Source: VRUE01 sp963704515 | Lineage (GTDB): Bacteria > Actinomycetota > Thermoleophilia > Solirubrobacterales > 70-9 | Assembly (NCBI GenBank): GCA_963704515.1 | Contig: OY969913.1 | Span: 2,418,001-2,482,000 of the forward strand | Direction of reading: 5' to 3' | Length of the DNA: 64,000 nt | Shown here: positions 22,766 through 31,546 of the stretch, piece after piece | Layout of the letters: each line of letters opens with the position of its first letter | Numbering within the stretch: position 1 is the first letter of the stretch | The notes under the pieces: model-generated | What the model was told of the DNA's origin: nothing | Database searches by the model: none | The model's input: the letters and a program-made list of their open reading frames with translations, nothing else | Position numbers and translations under genes: made by a program

Positions 22766-24683
22766 ATCGGGTAGGGACGGGGCTTAACCCCGCCCCTCCC
22801 ACACCACCGGACATGCGGGTCCGCATCCGGCGGTTCGCGTCGTGTCCCGGAAGCGGCGGTAGGGCTCGGCGAATCCCTTGAGGCCCTGCTCGGTCCAGTA
22901 GGCGGCAGGTAGAGCACGGTGCAAGGCGGACCTTGCGACGCGCCAGTAGCCCTTCTTCGTCCCGGCCCACTCACGGGCCTCGCGATCGGGCATTCCCAGC
23001 GCCTGGAGGTTGCGCCTCCGCGTGCGGACGCGCTTCCATTCCTTCCAGCGTGTCTGGCGCAGTCGCCTCCTGAGCCAGCCGTCGAGTTCGATGAACGGCC
23101 AGGGCGTGTCGGCCAACGAAAAGTAAGCCGTCCACCCGACCGTGAAGCGGTTGATCTCGGTGATCCTCCGCTCCATCGAGACGCCCCATCTGCGCGAGGT
23201 GAGGGCTCGCAGCCGGTCCTTGGCCCGCTTGCGAGCCGCTGGGTCCAGCCACACCTGCACCTCACCACCGCGACGAGCGAAGCAGAACCCAAGGAAGGGC
23301 CGCCTGCTCGCCCAGTCAACCGCCGACTTGCGGCGGTTGACGCGCAGCTTGAGCGTCTTCTCGACATAGCGCGTGATGCTCTGCATGACTCGCTGCCCCG
23401 CCCGCTCGCTGGCGACGTAGATCCTGCCGTCGTCGGCGTAGCGGACGAAGCGGTGCCCGCGCCTCTCCAGCTCCCAGTCGAGGTCGTCGAGCATGACGTT
23501 GGAGAGCAGCGGGCTGAGCGGGGACCCCTGCGGGGTCCCCTCCTCGCTCGCGTGCACCACCCCGCCATCCATGACGCCCGCTCCCAGGTAGCGCCGGATC
23601 AGCGCCAGCACCTGCTTGTCTGCCACCCGTCTTGCGATCCTCGCCATCAGCGCGTCGTGCTGAACTCGGTCGAAGAACGAGTCGAGGTCAAAATCGACGC
23701 ACCACGCCGTGCCATCGGCGATGAACTGGCGTGCCCGCTCGACCGCTTGGTGGGCCGAGCGCCCCGGCCGAAAGCCGAAGCTATGGGGATGGAAATGCGG
23801 ATCGAAGACAGGTGTGAGCACCTGCGATAGGGCCTGGCAGATCAGCCGATCCACCGCGGCCGGCACCCCCAGCATCCGTTGTCCGCCCGAGGGCTTGGGG
23901 ATCGTCGCCCTGCGCACGGGTTGCGGTCGGTAGGTGCCCGCGTCGAGAGCATTGCGGATCTGCGGCCAATGATCTTGCAACCACGGCCGCAGCTCCTTCG
24001 TGCTCATCCCGTCGGGGCCAGGGGCACCGGCGTTCTGTTCGACACGTCTGAGCGCCAGGGCGAGGTTCTCGCGGGAGAGGAACTGCTCCCAGAGGCTTGC
24101 CCCGGCGGGGTGAGGAGCGGTGTCGCGTGGCGCCGGAGGGTCGCTGCGCTCTTCGCGGGGAGCTTCGGGCTTCACCCTAGGCATCCATTGCGCGAAGGCC
24201 CCTGACGGGGTTGGCTGCGGTCGGTGCGATCCTCGCGAGCACGCGCGTCCTGCGCCTCGACTTCGCGTTCGGCCCTTCCCGGCGAACCTCGATCCCGCCG
24301 GTACTTCGGCCTCTGCTGACTTCTCCACGGTGCGTCGGAGCCTCCCGGCCCAGACGGTCCCTTGCCACCCGACGATCACGCTTCGCGTGGACGGGCATCC
24401 CAGAACTCCCATGGAGATCTCCCCAGGTAAGACCGACAACCTTCCTCGCGCACCCGCCGCATCTACGTCCCGGCCCTTTGATGGCAACGGGCTTCGCCAT
24501 CAGCAGCTGGCTCGCCCGGACCGTGCCGCCTCGTATGCGGTTCGTGTACCTCGGGTCGCGATTTCGCCTCCGGCTTCCTCCCCACCCCGCCTCGCGACGA
24601 CGCAGTTGCCTTTGGCTTGTGGTTTCTGCCATCTGATCCACGGGGGACTTGCACCCCCGAGCTGTCGGTCATGCTGAGCGCAC
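22766..24683 (-). mobile_element. Group II intron with reverse transcriptase
   Basis: The 5' end is placed at GTGCGC (24683), which is preceded by a GC-rich hairpin (GCCCCGG/CCGGGGC, near 24690-24720). The 5' RNA contains GGGGGTGCAAGTCCCCC, CCTGGGGAGATCT and AAGTCAGCAGAGGCCGAAGT, all typical of bacterial introns. The 3' end carries domain V (about 22800-22835, stem ACCGCCGGA/TCCGGTGGT with TGCGGACCCGCA) and a domain VI stem, ending CTACCCGAT at 22766. Length is about 1,918 nt. Insertion next to a terminator-like hairpin fits known habits of bacterial introns. Ends are inferred by eye and could shift by a few bases. Confidence 0.8.
22784..24184 (-). CDS. Group II intron reverse transcriptase/maturase
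   Basis: About 466 residues from ATG 24184. The RT domain includes NAGAPGPDGM, RATIPKPSGGQRMLGVPAAV, HPHSFGFRPGRSAHQAVERA, GTPQGSPLSPLLSNVMLDDL and the catalytic RYADD near residue 250. It is followed by the maturase X region (FTVGWTAYFSLAD) and RRRLRQTRWKEWKR. No obvious HNH endonuclease is seen after it. RT, maturase and intron RNA all look intact, so the intron could be active. The frame upstream of 24184 is intron RNA, not protein. Confidence 0.92.
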   Translation of the reverse strand: MPRVKPEAPREERSDPPAPRDTAPHPAGASLWEQFLSRENLALALRRVEQNAGAPGPDGMSTKELRPWLQDHWPQIRNALDAGTYRPQPVRRATIPKPSGGQRMLGVPAAVDRLICQALSQVLTPVFDPHFHPHSFGFRPGRSAHQAVERARQFIADGTAWCVDFDLDSFFDRVQHDALMARIARRVADKQVLALIRRYLGAGVMDGGVVHASEEGTPQGSPLSPLLSNVMLDDLDWELERRGHRFVRYADDGRIYVASERAGQRVMQSITRYVEKTLKLRVNRRKSAVDWASRRPFLGFCFARRGGEVQVWLDPAARKRAKDRLRALTSRRWGVSMERRITEINRFTVGWTAYFSLADTPWPFIELDGWLRRRLRQTRWKEWKRVRTRRRNLQALGMPDREAREWAGTKKGYWRVARSALHRALPAAYWTEQGLKGFAEPYRRFRDTTRTAGCGPACPVVWEGRG

Positions 24684-24958
24684 TGCCGGCCCCGGGGCGT
24701 GTCGAGCGCCGCCGGGGCATTTCAGTTTTCGCGACTGTAGCTCGGCCGCCGAAGCAAAGCGAGTAGCCATTTTGTGCCGCGATAGGCGGGGATGCGCGGC
24801 GATTACGGAGCCGTCGAAAGTCGACTGGACTGTAGGCGCCGCCTGAAAACTGGACCACCTGCGCCGGTCGAAAACTGACCCCCCTGGCGCAGGGCCGGAG
24901 TCATCCGGCCGGGTCTGGACGCTCGCCCGATCGAAGAGATCGAGGCGAGGAGGAGCGG

Positions 24959-26164
24959 GTGGTCGACGTGGAGCAATGGGCGGAGATCAGACGGATGCAC
25001 TTCGTCGACGGCGTCTCGATTCGCGAGATCCGCCGTCGCACCGGCTTGCACCGGGAAACAATCCGCCGCGCCTTGGCGGCGAAGCGCCCGCCGGCCTACC
25101 GCCGACCGAAGGCGCCCTCCAAGCTCGACCCCTTCAAGGAGGAGATCGAGCGCCTGCTGCGCTCTGAGCACCGCATGCCCGGCACCCGCATCCGCGAGCT
25201 GATCACGGAGTTGGGCTATGAGGGCGGCAAGACGATCCTCGACGACCACCTGCGCGAGGTCCGCCCGCGCTTGGCTCCCAGGCGCACCTACCAGCGCACC
25301 GTCTACCGGCCCGGGGAGATCTGCCAGTTCGACCTCTGGGAGCCGAGGGAGGAGATCCCGGTCGGCCACGGGCAGACGAGGCGGGGCTGGGTCGTCACGA
25401 GTGCCCTGGGCTTCTCGCGCGCCGGCGCCGGGGCACTGATCTTCGCCAAGCAGGCGCCCGACATCCTCTGGGGCATGGGTAGGTGCCTGGCGAAGCTGGG
25501 CGCCCTGCCGGAGACCGCCGTCTGGGACCGCGAGGCGGCGATCGCGCCGAAGGGCAAGCCCACCGACGCCTTCGCTGCCTTCTGCGGCTCCCTGCCCGTC
25601 GGCTTCTCGATCTGCGAGGCGGCAGACCCCGAGTCCAAGGGCATCCTCGAGCGCTCCCACCGCTTCCTGCGCTCCAACTTCGAACCGGGCCGCGCCTTCG
25701 CCTCGCCCGAGCACTTCCAGGCCTGCCTCGACGAGTGGTTCGCCAAGCGCGCCAACACCCGGCTTCACCGCGGCATCCGCGCCGTGCCCGCCGAGCGCCT
25801 GGTGCAAGAGCGCGAGCGGATGCGGGCGCTGCCCGAGCAGATGCCCGACGTCGATCGCCGCTTCGTCATGCGCGTGCCCCAGCAGCCCTACCTGCGCTTC
25901 GACACCAACGACTACTCCCTGGACCCACGGGCAGCGGGGCGGCGTGTGGAGGTCAGGGCCTCTCAGCGGGAGATCACCGCGACAGAGCTCGGCACAGGCA
26001 CCCTCGTCACCTCCCATCGGCGCTCCTTCGCCAAGGGCCTGACCTTCACCGATCCCGCCCACCAGCAGCTGCTCGACCAGATGCGCGGCACCAGGCAGCG
26101 CGGGCCCGACGTCGATGTCGAGCTGCGCTCCCTTGCTCGCTACGACGAGCTGATCCCGGCATGA
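24959..26164 (+). CDS. istA: IS21-family transposase IstA
   Basis: The 401-residue protein starts at GTG 24959. It has an N-terminal HTH (HFVDGVSIREIRRRTGLHRE), the DDE integrase core with Asp in ICQFDLWEP, Asp in AVWDREAAIAPKG and Glu in ESKGILERSHRFLR, and a C-terminal beta region (YLRFDTNDYSLDPRAAGRRV). All three catalytic residues are present. It overlaps istB by four bases (ATGA). It inserts the element together with the IstB ATPase. Confidence 0.95.
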   Translation: MVDVEQWAEIRRMHFVDGVSIREIRRRTGLHRETIRRALAAKRPPAYRRPKAPSKLDPFKEEIERLLRSEHRMPGTRIRELITELGYEGGKTILDDHLREVRPRLAPRRTYQRTVYRPGEICQFDLWEPREEIPVGHGQTRRGWVVTSALGFSRAGAGALIFAKQAPDILWGMGRCLAKLGALPETAVWDREAAIAPKGKPTDAFAAFCGSLPVGFSICEAADPESKGILERSHRFLRSNFEPGRAFASPEHFQACLDEWFAKRANTRLHRGIRAVPAERLVQERERMRALPEQMPDVDRRFVMRVPQQPYLRFDTNDYSLDPRAAGRRVEVRASQREITATELGTGTLVTSHRRSFAKGLTFTDPAHQQLLDQMRGTRQRGPDVDVELRSLARYDELIPA

Positions 26165-26919
26165 CCAAGACCGCGGAGCTCACCCATCTCTTCAGGGCGC
26201 TGAAGACGCCGGCAGCGGCCCGGGCGCTGCCCAAGCTCGCCGAGCGCGCCCGCGAGGAGGATTGGTCTCACGAGCGCTTCCTGGAGGCCGTGCTCTCCAC
26301 CGAGGTCTCCTCCAGGGAGTCCCACGGCGGCGAGAACCGGATCAAGGCCGCGCGCTTCCCGGCCAGGAAGACGCTCGAGGAGTTCGACTTCACCTTCCAG
26401 CACTCGGTGAAGAAGCAGGTGGTCGAGCACCTGGGGCAACTGGACTTCTTGCACGGCAAGGAGAACGTCGTGCTGCTCGGGCCGCCGGGCACCGGCAAGA
26501 CCCACCTGGCGATCGCGCTTGGCATCCGGGCGTGTCTGGCCGGCCAGCGGGTGCAGTTCGCCACCGCGACCGAGTGGGTGGCGCGCCTCGGCGAGGCAAA
26601 GCGCCAGGGCAAGCTCGAGGAGGAGTTGCGCCGGTTGGGCTACGTGCCCCTGATCGTGGTTGACGAGGTCGGATACATACCGTTTGACCCCGAGGCGGCG
26701 AACCTGATGTTCAGCCTGGTTTCGGCCAGATACGAGCGTGCCTCGCTGATCGTCACCTCGAACAAGCCCTTCAGTGCCTGGGGGGAGATCTTCGGCGACG
26801 AAGTCGTCGCCGCGGCGATGATCGACCGGCTCGTCCACCACGCCGAGATCCTCGGCCTCAAGGGCGACAGCTTCCGCCTGCGCGACAAGGATCTGGGTTC
26901 CCCGCCGCCGCGGGACTGA
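26161..26919 (+). CDS. istB: IS21-family ATPase helper IstB
   Basis: The 252-residue DnaA/DnaC-like AAA+ protein has Walker A VLLGPPGTGKTHLAIALGIR (about residues 103-120), Walker B PLIVVDEVGYIPFDPEAANL, sensor VTSNKPFSAWGEIFGD and the arginine helix AMIDRLVHHAEILGLKGDSFR. It selects and remodels target DNA for IstA. Start overlaps the istA stop. Intact. Confidence 0.95.
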   Translation: MTKTAELTHLFRALKTPAAARALPKLAERAREEDWSHERFLEAVLSTEVSSRESHGGENRIKAARFPARKTLEEFDFTFQHSVKKQVVEHLGQLDFLHGKENVVLLGPPGTGKTHLAIALGIRACLAGQRVQFATATEWVARLGEAKRQGKLEEELRRLGYVPLIVVDEVGYIPFDPEAANLMFSLVSARYERASLIVTSNKPFSAWGEIFGDEVVAAAMIDRLVHHAEILGLKGDSFRLRDKDLGSPPPRD

Positions 26920-27078
26920 CCACTCCCGCCTGCTCCGCCTCGCCCTACGGGCTCGTCTCCGCAGGCGGGATCTCGACCTTCAAGCGGGGGCAATGCTCAA
27001 CGTCGCGACCGCCGGGGGTGGTCCACTTTTCAACCGGCAGAAGTGGTCCGGTTTTCAACCGGCGTTGACAGACTGGAC

Positions 27079-27716
27079 TTCTGCTCGTGACGGAGCTATT
27101 GAAGATGGCATGAGCTTCGAATCGGCTTCTCCTCGCACTTCCACCAGCCCTTCCGGTGGCCCTTCCCCAAGCCCTTCCGCTTCGAATCCGAGCCCGCGCG
27201 CGCGATCCCAAACGTGGTGCCGCCTGCGGGCTTCGAGGTTTGCCGACATCTCTGCGGATCGCCGTAGTCGGTCGGCCATCTCCTCGTTCTCGAACATCTA
27301 CGCGCCCCTCGCTCCCGGCGCCATCGCTATCGCCTCCGCGCTGGCTACGCAGCGCCTCCTCGTGCAACCGCGCGGCCTCCGCCTCGACGCCGCGAAGGCG
27401 CGTCATGGGGTGTCGCGCGCAGGCCACCCGTGCGGTCGCCCGTCAGGCCACCCGTCAGGTCGCTTGGCGCTCTGCCCGAAGGGCGAGCTTTCGCGAGCGT
27501 GGTGCGGGTTTGCGCGCTTTCGGTTTTGCCGACATATCTACGTCGCAACAAGGTCGGTGCTGGAGCTGGATGCACCTTCGTCGTCTGCGTGTGTTCTTCG
27601 CCGCCCGTCCCGGCGCCCGGCCATCGCCTCCGCGCTGGCTACGCAGCGCTTCTTCGGCCGAACCGCGCAGACAATGAATCGCGCCGCCTGGTGCGGCGCC
27701 AACGTAGGAGATACCC
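27079..27716. other. Gene-poor segment between IS21 and the recombinase module, with a diverged duplication
   Basis: I see no convincing gene in these 640 bp. Two diverged copies of a roughly 115-bp unit occur: TTTGCCGACAT at 27239-27249 and 27525-27535, and an identical 27-bp stretch at 27329-27355 and 27623-27649 (core CCTCCGCGCTGGCTACGCAG). A minus-strand frame from 27297 (MFENEEMADRLRRSAEMSAN) is interrupted by the IS at 27070. If the IS and one target copy are removed it continues open to the group II intron. It may be a decayed gene. Confidence 0.4.
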
Positions 27717-27932
27717 ATGCCGAGTAGGCGCGAGAGCTGCCAGCAGACGCGACGTGCGCGCGGCAGGGCGCGCTCGGCGCGGGTTGTGGCCCTCCACCGC
27801 AAGGAGGCCGACCTTGACCGCTTCGTGGCCGCGCTGCTGGCGCTGGCAACCGATCCTGCCTGCCCCCATTCAGGCCGCCGTCACAAGGCGACTGGAAGGT
27901 CACAGGCAGCGGAGCGAACATGTCGGCGATGA
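27717..27932 (+). CDS. Small basic protein upstream of serine recombinase
   Basis: A 71-residue frame starting at ATG after TAGGAGATACCC. The protein is Arg-rich, with a hydrophobic helix in the middle (VVALHRKEADLDRFVAALLA). Its end overlaps the recombinase start by 13 bases, suggesting coupled translation. It could be an accessory factor of the recombinase, but no family is recognised. Confidence 0.45.
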   Translation: MPSRRESCQQTRRARGRARSARVVALHRKEADLDRFVAALLALATDPACPHSGRRHKATGRSQAAERTCRR

Positions 27933-29503
27933 AACGGGCGGCGATCTATCTGCGGGTATCGACGGTTGCGCAGGCGACCAGGGGTCGCGAGCCGGAGGGC
28001 TACTCGATCCCGGCCCAGCGGGAGGCGTGTCAGGCCAAGGCCGCCGAGCTGGATGCCGAGGTCGTCGCCGAGTACGTCGATAGAGGCGAGTCGGCAAAGA
28101 CGGCCGACCGCCCCGAACTGAAGGCACTGCTGGCCCGCTTGGAGGAAAAGCGCGACCTGGTTTGGTGATCGTCCACAAGGTGGACCGGCTGGCGCGCAAC
28201 CGCTACGACGACGCGACGATTACCTACGCGCTGCAAGAAGCCGGGGCAGAGCTAGTCTCGGTGACCGAGAACATCGACCGCACCCCGGTCGGGGCATTCA
28301 TGCACGCCATCGTTGCTGCCAACGCCGAGTTCTACTCGGCCAACCTGGCGGCCGAGGCGAAGAAGGGTCTCGTCCAGAAGGCGAAGTCAGGCGGGACGCC
28401 GCACCGCGCTCCGCTCGGCTATCTCAACGTCCGCAAGCTGATCGAGGGACAGGAAATCCGCACGGTCGAGATCGACCCCGAGCGAGCGCCCCACGTTCGC
28501 TGGGCCTTTGCCGCCTACGGCTCAGGCGCCTACACGCTTGACACCCTGCTTGCGGCCCTGACAGAGCGGGGCCTGCGAACGCGACCCACCGCGAAGAAGC
28601 CCGAAAGGCCGCTCTCGCGCTCGCAGCTGGCCACCCTGCTCCAGAACTCCTACTACGTGGGCACCGTCCGCTACGCCGGGGTCGAATACGAGGGCCGCCA
28701 CGAGCACCTGATCGACGACGCCACCTTTGCCAAAGCTGGGGCCGTCCTCGCTGCTCACAACCACGCCACCGAGAAGGACCGAAAGCACCACCACTACCTG
28801 AAGGGCTCGCTCTACTGCGGGCGTTGCGGCTCGCGAATGAGCCTTATCCAGGCCAACGGCAACGGCGGTCGCTACCCCTACTTCTTCTGCATCGGGCGGA
28901 TGAAGGGCACGGGCTGCGAGCAGCCCTACGTACCCGTCGACCTGATCGAGACGGCGGTGGAGCGCGCCTATGGCGAGGTTCGGATGCCGCACAAGCAGGC
29001 AGAGGCGGTACGGGAGAAGCTGAACAAGGCTCTCGCCGGAATGCGAACGCAAGCCGAGGCCGAATCCACTCGCCAGCGCCGCCGCATCGCCAAGCTGACC
29101 GAGGAGCGCGAGAAGCTCCTTCACGCCTACTACGTGGGGGCGGTGCCAATCGACCTGCTGCGTCAAGAGCAGGACCGGCTGACCGCCGAGACCAACCAGG
29201 CCGAGCGGCAGCTTGAAGTCGCCGGGGCTTCCCTCGCCGACATCGAGGACACGCTGGGCAAGGCGCTCGACCTGCTTGCCGACTGCCAGAACGCCTACCT
29301 GGCCGCGCCCGGGCACCTGCGGCGCCAGTGGAACCAGGCGCTCTTTGAGCGGCTCCTTGTCTACGACGACGACATCGAAACGGCGGAGGTCGCCGAGCCC
29401 GTCGCGACGCTGGCTGACCCTGAACTCCCTGTCCGGCTGGATGGTGAGGCCACCACGCAAACCGCCGCTTCTTCTGGCGGCGGTTCAAATGAGGGTCTTC
29501 TCA
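27920..29503 (+). pseudogene. Large serine recombinase, frameshifted and without a natural stop
   Basis: Frame 1 (27920-28168) holds the resolvase start with catalytic Ser, IYLRVSTVAQATRGREPEGY. Frame 2, open from TTG 28162, continues as VIVHKVDRLARNRYDDATI, the recombinase domain (GTPHRAPLGYLNVRK), a zinc ribbon (YCGRCGSRM...FFCIGRMKGTGCEQ) and a coiled coil. The shift is a single-base change at about 28160-28164. Frame 2 reads on through antisense tRNA-Pro and tRNA-Gly and stops only at 29970, so the native C-terminal end was probably lost at the attachment junction. Restart at TTG 28162 would lack the catalytic serine. Confidence 0.8.
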
Positions 29504-29577
29504 TCGGGGAGACAGGATTTGAACCTGCGACCGCTCGGCCCCCAGCCGAGTGCGCTACCAGACTGCGCCACTCCCCG
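29504..29577 (-). tRNA. tRNA-Pro (GGG)
   Basis: A 74-nt cloverleaf with acceptor CGGGGAG/CTCCCCG, anticodon stem-loop CTCGG-CTGGGGG-CCGAG (anticodon GGG) and T-arm TTCAAAT. Its 3' end faces the serine recombinase frame and is the likely edge, and probable target, of the second island. Confidence 0.95.
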
Positions 29578-29608
29578 TGGGTGGCCTACATTCTGCCTTA
29601 TCGCTCGT

Positions 29609-29679
29609 GCAGCGGTAGCTCAACGGTAGAGCCTCGCCCTTCCAAGGCGATGATGCGGGTTCAATTCCCGTCCGCTGCT
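29609..29679 (+). tRNA. tRNA-Gly (TCC)
   Basis: A 71-nt cloverleaf with acceptor GCAGCGG/CCGCTGC, anticodon stem-loop TCGCC-CTTCCAA-GGCGA (anticodon TCC) and T-arm CGGG-TTCAATT-CCCG. Divergent from tRNA-Pro with only 31 bp between them. Confidence 0.95.
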
Positions 29680-29741
29680 TCTCCCAGCCCTACCTGGGCC
29701 TCACTCAAGATCCGCGCTCCAGAGCCGATGGAGAGGCGTCG

Positions 29742-30947
29742 ATGCGGAGATGGGCACCGATATTCCTCGCGCTCGCGCTGGCTGCGCCGCTGGCGCTCTG
29801 CGGCTGCGGCGGGTCGGCGGGCGCGGGCGATCCGGCAGGCTCGGGCGCCGGGCTCGTCGCCTGGCCGGTCTTCGGCCGGGTTCCGGAGCGGACGCAGTAC
29901 CTGCCGGCTCGGCGGCGGGCGCTCGATCCGCCGCTGCGCGAAGCCTGGTCGATCGACACGCACGCGCTGATCGAGTTCCCGCCGGCGGTGGCGGACGGCG
30001 TCGCCTACGTCGTCAACAAGTACGGCAACTCCAAGGCGGTGCGGCTGCGCGACCGCAAGGTTCTCTGGGAACGCAACCCCAACCCGCGCAACTCGGGCAC
30101 GCCGAGCGACGTGACCGCGCCGGTCTACCACGAAGGCAAGGTCTTCTTCGCCGACGTCAACGGCAACCTGCTCGCGGTCGACGCCGAAACCGGCAAGCGC
30201 GTCTGGGACCAGGCGCTGCCGGGGCACCTCGAATCCTCGCCGATGGCGGTCGGCGGCACCCTCTACCTCGGCACCGACAAGGCCAAGCTGCTCGCCGTGC
30301 GTGCCTCCGACGGCAAGGTCCTCTGGCAGTTCAACGCGCCCGGCGCGATCAAAGCCAGCCCCAGCTTCCACGACGGCCGCGTCTTCGTCGCCGACTACGA
30401 GAGCGGCGTCTTCTGTCTCGACGCGCGCAGCGGCCACCTGATCTGGCGCACCAACACCTCGAAGGTGCCGCCCTTCGGCGAGGGCGGCTTCTTCTCCTCC
30501 CCCGCGATTGCCTTCGGCCGCGTCTACGCCGGCCGCGACGACGGCACCGTGTACGCCTTCGACGAACGGACCGGCCGGGTCGAGTGGGCCTTCCCCACCA
30601 ACAACTTCGTCTACGGCTCGCCCGCCGTCGCCCGCGTTCCCGGCACGCCGCCAACCGTCTACATCGGCTCCTACGACAAGCGCCTCTACGCGCTCGACGC
30701 GCGCAGCGGGCGGCCGCGCTGGAGCTACGCCGTGGGTGGCCCGGTCCCCGGCACGGCGACCGTGATCGGCCACACCGTCTACGTCTCCAGCTTCAAGACG
30801 CAAGAAACGCTCGGCATCGACGCCCGCACGCACCGCCGCACCTTCCGCATCAAACAGGCCGGCTACACGCCGATGGTCTCCGACGGCCGCCGCCTCTACC
30901 TGATCGGCTACTTCGCGCTGATCGGGTTGCAGCCGGGAAGCCACTGA
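29742..30947 (+). CDS. PQQ-type beta-propeller lipoprotein
   Basis: The 401-residue protein has a lipoprotein signal (LALAAPLALCGCGG, Cys near residue 20-22). A WD/PQQ-like propeller follows with repeated blades of the form G-x-V-Y...D-A-x-T-G-x-x-x-W: VDAETGKRVWDQAL, VRASDGKVLWQFNA, LDARSGHLIWRTNT, FDERTGRVEWAFPT and LDARSGRPRWSYAV. It is exported and anchored outside the membrane. BamB-like or quinoprotein-like folds share this; no dehydrogenase catalytic motifs are seen, so a binding role is likelier. Confidence 0.85.
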   Translation: MRRWAPIFLALALAAPLALCGCGGSAGAGDPAGSGAGLVAWPVFGRVPERTQYLPARRRALDPPLREAWSIDTHALIEFPPAVADGVAYVVNKYGNSKAVRLRDRKVLWERNPNPRNSGTPSDVTAPVYHEGKVFFADVNGNLLAVDAETGKRVWDQALPGHLESSPMAVGGTLYLGTDKAKLLAVRASDGKVLWQFNAPGAIKASPSFHDGRVFVADYESGVFCLDARSGHLIWRTNTSKVPPFGEGGFFSSPAIAFGRVYAGRDDGTVYAFDERTGRVEWAFPTNNFVYGSPAVARVPGTPPTVYIGSYDKRLYALDARSGRPRWSYAVGGPVPGTATVIGHTVYVSSFKTQETLGIDARTHRRTFRIKQAGYTPMVSDGRRLYLIGYFALIGLQPGSH

Positions 30948-30994
30948 GGTCTTCCGGCCCACGCCGCGCCCGGATGCGGCTACCCTGAATCGCC

Positions 30995-31546
30995 GTGCGC
31001 ATGAGGCACTCAACCCTGCTGGCACTTTGCCTCGCGGCGGCCGGCCTCTCGGCGCCGGCCGCGTCGGCCGAACAGGTCCCCTGGGGCGCCGGCTGCATGC
31101 CGACCCCGCCCGGCGCGGTCCGCACCAGCGCCAACTGCGGCGCCGACCTGGTTGAAGGGCTGGCGATCGCGCCGCCTGGCGCCCCCACCGCGGTGAAGCG
31201 CGCGATCGCCGCCGCCAACCGCCTGCGCGGGCGGCCATACGTCTGGGGCGGTGGCCACGCCAGCTTCCTCTCCCGCGGCTATGACTGCTCGGGGGCGGTC
31301 AGCTACGTGCTCCACGCGGCCGGCCTGCTGAGCTCGACGATGGTCTCGGGCCAACTCGCCTACTGGGGAGATGCCGGCGCCGGCCGCTGGATCTCCGTCT
31401 ACGCCAACGCCGAGCACGTCTACATGGCGATCGCCGGCCTGCGCTTCGACACCCGCGACGACCCATCCGGCGTCAGTGGCCCCCGCTGGCACCGCGCCAA
31501 AGTCGACGGCGCCGGCTTCGCGGCGAGGCACCCGGCCGGGCTCTGA
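30995..31546 (+). CDS. Secreted NlpC/P60-family peptidase-like protein
   Basis: About 183 residues from GTG 30995 (ATG 31001 also possible). A signal peptide (LLALCLAAAGLSAPAASA) precedes a NlpC/P60 core: RGRPYVWGGGHASF, then YDCSGAVSYVLHAAG with the catalytic Cys and NAEHVYMAIAGLRF with the His. It probably cleaves cell-wall peptides outside the cell. The gene follows the propeller lipoprotein by 47 bp and abuts the methyltransferase gene. Confidence 0.85.
   Translation: MRMRHSTLLALCLAAAGLSAPAASAEQVPWGAGCMPTPPGAVRTSANCGADLVEGLAIAPPGAPTAVKRAIAAANRLRGRPYVWGGGHASFLSRGYDCSGAVSYVLHAAGLLSSTMVSGQLAYWGDAGAGRWISVYANAEHVYMAIAGLRFDTRDDPSGVSGPRWHRAKVDGAGFAARHPAGL

Larger units (their letters stand above)
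24831..27070 (+). mobile_element. IS21-family insertion sequence with 8-bp target duplication
   Basis: 2,240 bp with ends TGT...ACA. Terminal repeats match imperfectly (left TGTAGGCGCCGCCTGAAAAC, right read inward TGTCAACGCCGGTTGAAAAC, both followed by a GGACCAC box), with a second internal copy on each side, as IS21 elements have. The 8 bp GACTGGAC at 24823-24830 recur at 27071-27078 and are the target duplication, so both borders are exact. It holds istA and istB, both intact. It separates the group II intron from the recombinase end of the island. Confidence 0.95.

Noticed and set aside
23520..23541. GGGGACCCC/GGGGTCCCC palindrome in the intron RT gene
   Set aside because: It encodes the conserved GTPQGSP block; the symmetry is a codon coincidence.
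29459..29486. Hairpin AACCGCCG/CGGCGGTT at the end of the recombinase, considered as a terminator
   Set aside because: No T-run and the reading frame passes through it; could be a remnant of the attachment region but is too weak to call.
29514..29525. ATTTGAACC shared by tRNA-Pro and the repeats at 18385 and 19050 as proven att sites
   Set aside because: Only nine bases match and this is the common T-loop sequence; not enough to set island borders.
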